Source: Anaerolineae bacterium (GTDB taxonomy: Bacteria > Chloroflexota > Anaerolineae > Aggregatilineales > J027). Taken from it: a stretch of DNA of 64,000 bases. The notes under the pieces are model-generated. The model ran no database searches, was not told where the DNA came from, and worked only from the letters and a program-made list of their open reading frames with translations. The stretch spans positions 402,057 through 466,056 of the forward strand of contig WBUL01000001.1 of assembly GCA_008933735.1 (NCBI GenBank), in the 5' to 3' direction. The translations under genes and the position numbers were made by a program. Positions 62,993-64,000 of this stretch are shown here, in pieces (the stretch's first letter is position 1; each line of letters starts with the position of its first letter).

Positions 62993-63427
62993 ATGATCTC
63001 AAAATTACACTATAACAAGCGTTTGTGGCAAAAACATGTGCTGGCGGAAAACAAACGAGATATTCCCGGTCTGCTGGCAACCCTGGTAGATAACCCACTT
63101 TACGAGATTATGGCGACCGGCTTACAGTATAAAGGCAAAGAAGGGGTTGCCTCGTTTTACCAGGGTTTGTTCGACGGGATGCCGGACGCCAATTTCAACC
63201 TGAAAACGGTCACGATAGATGAAAACATGGTGGTAGAGGAATCCGTCTTTGAAGGAACTCACACCGGTTCCTTGTTTAATCTCCCTCCGTCCGGTAGATT
63301 TATCACCTTCCCTCTCATCATTATGTTCCCGGTCGTGGGCGATAAATTCGGAGGCGAGCGCATGTATTTTGATATGAACACCTTGCTCAAACAAATGGGC
63401 TATGATTCAGTGCCGGAAGAGGAATAA
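62993..63427 (+). CDS. SnoaL-like/ester cyclase-family protein
   Basis: The 144-residue product has the SnoaL-like (NTF2-fold) pattern: QYKGKEGVASFYQGLFDGMPD, VVEESVFEGTHTGSLFNLPPSGR and GGERMYFDMNTLLKQMG. These small proteins include polyketide cyclases and many of unknown role. A good ribosome-binding site (aggag) precedes it. No polyketide genes are nearby. Confidence 0.82.
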   Translation: MISKLHYNKRLWQKHVLAENKRDIPGLLATLVDNPLYEIMATGLQYKGKEGVASFYQGLFDGMPDANFNLKTVTIDENMVVEESVFEGTHTGSLFNLPPSGRFITFPLIIMFPVVGDKFGGERMYFDMNTLLKQMGYDSVPEEE

Positions 63428-63430
63428 CCT

Positions 63431-63916
63431 ATGCAACCCTTGACACCTGAAGATGTGCAGGCCGCGCTGGACGCCCAGAACACAGGCATTCAAATCCAGT
63501 ATTTTGAGCAGTCTACCGCGACCTCAGAAGAAGCGGCGGCGGCGGCTAATACCGCGCTTGGGAGCATCGTGAAGAGCATCGTTTTTATTGCGGACACTCA
63601 GCCTGTTCTGGTGCTCACGTCCGGTGACCAGCGCATTGATGATCGCAAAATCGCCAGCCATTACAACATTGGGCGAAAAAAAGTCCGCATTGCGACCGCC
63701 GACGAATGCATCACCATCGTTGGGTACGCGCCAGGGGGTGTGCCGCCATTAGGCCACCGCACCCCAAATTTACCGATTTTCATTGACCGGATGCTGTCTC
63801 GGTATGACAGAGTCTATGCAGCGGCGGGTGCTCCCAACGCTATTTTCCCCATCCCATACCAACAGTTGATTGAAATCACTGGCGGCACCGTGATGGATGT
63901 GGTGAAAGACTCTTAG
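63431..63916 (+). CDS. YbaK/EbsC-family aminoacyl-tRNA deacylase
   Basis: The 161-residue product has family signatures: the lysine in SIVKSIVFIAD, the later GYAPGGVPPLGH and the C-terminal FPIPYQQLIEITGGTVMDV. Family members (YbaK, ProXp) remove wrongly attached amino acids from tRNA. The exact substrate is unknown. It starts three bases after the SnoaL-like gene, so the two are probably co-transcribed. Confidence 0.9.
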   Translation: MQPLTPEDVQAALDAQNTGIQIQYFEQSTATSEEAAAAANTALGSIVKSIVFIADTQPVLVLTSGDQRIDDRKIASHYNIGRKKVRIATADECITIVGYAPGGVPPLGHRTPNLPIFIDRMLSRYDRVYAAAGAPNAIFPIPYQQLIEITGGTVMDVVKDS

Positions 63917-63927
63917 GAAGAAATGCA

Positions 63928-63958
63928 GGGGCAGATTCCGGCAAGACCGGTCTGCCTC
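63928..63958 (+). terminator. Strong hairpin after the YbaK-type gene
   Basis: GGCAGA (63930-63935) pairs with TCTGCC (63951-63956), with an inner CCGG/CCGG stem (63938-63941 with 63947-63950). There is no T-run, so it may be a Rho-dependent end or another RNA structure. The last 40 bases of the window hold nothing I can name. Confidence 0.45.
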
Positions 63959-64000
63959 TACTGCATCGTTAACAAGAATTCCCCGCCGCCCGTCCAGTCC

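Overview
The window looks like a chromosomal segment of a Chloroflexota bacterium, most likely of the Anaerolineae type. That assignment is inferred from gene content, not from a marker search. The signs are: membrane proteins with long Thr/Pro-rich external stalks, many SH3-like modules, Tad-type pseudopilin genes, two primary-like sigma factors, the FAD and Tat enzymes, and an LprG/P55-like lipoprotein-MFS pair. Coding density is high, genes often overlap by a few bases, and GTG/TTG starts are common. I found no tRNA, rRNA, CRISPR array, insertion sequence or prophage.

Left part (1-19.6 kb): A run of five plus-strand genes forms an apparent operon: a HEAT-repeat/cyclic-nucleotide-binding protein cut by the left edge, a small HEAT-like protein, a 1440-residue divergent protein kinase with one membrane segment and an external domain, a second divergent kinase, and a TPR/membrane/SH3 protein. 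A terminator closes it. Facing it on the minus strand is a peptide-type ABC importer operon (two ATPases, two permeases with unusual Cys-containing outer loops, and a five-module SH3-like lipoprotein), followed by an FHA/membrane/SH3 protein and an M1 metallopeptidase. No substrate-binding protein is present.

Middle-left (19.9-32.6 kb, plus strand): a sigma-70 factor with a long leader containing a terminator hairpin, a small membrane protein, a response regulator, a phytoene-desaturase-like FAD enzyme, a DHH/CBS/tRNA nucleotidyltransferase fusion and a GNAT acetyltransferase. A redox group follows: a Tat-exported molybdopterin oxidoreductase, a Tat-exported L,D-transpeptidase-like protein without its catalytic residues, a CcdA-TlpA fusion, a second TlpA-like thioredoxin and a DUF2085 membrane protein.

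Middle (32.6-44.6 kb): on the minus strand, a winged-helix response regulator with a degenerate receiver lies upstream of three Tad-type genes (TadE-like, TadG-like with a VWA domain, and TadE-like with a Thr/Pro tail). On the plus strand follow ribosomal protein L25, a GNAT enzyme, a membrane sensor with a GAF region and a helix-turn-helix-like end, and an S1-domain protein. A VCBS/UnbV-like protein is on the minus strand.

Right part (44.6-64 kb): FtsK (with a LexA-box-like palindrome upstream) and a GH31 glycosidase are on the plus strand. Minus-strand groups follow: L21-L27-L31, then tdk, a TlpA lipoprotein and an alkyltransferase-like protein; a second sigma-70 factor with a LiaF-like protein; a Gld-type ABC exporter with a DUF4340 protein; and a degenerate FmdB-like protein with an LprG-like lipoprotein and an MFS transporter. 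The plus strand ends with a DegV protein, a SnoaL-like protein and a YbaK-type deacylase.

The points I rank highest are the kinase/stalk cluster, the ABC importer with altered outer parts, terminator-like hairpins placed just before the start codons of both sigma factors and tdk, the LprG/P55-like pair, and a ribosomal protein L31 fused to an alpha-CTD-like domain.
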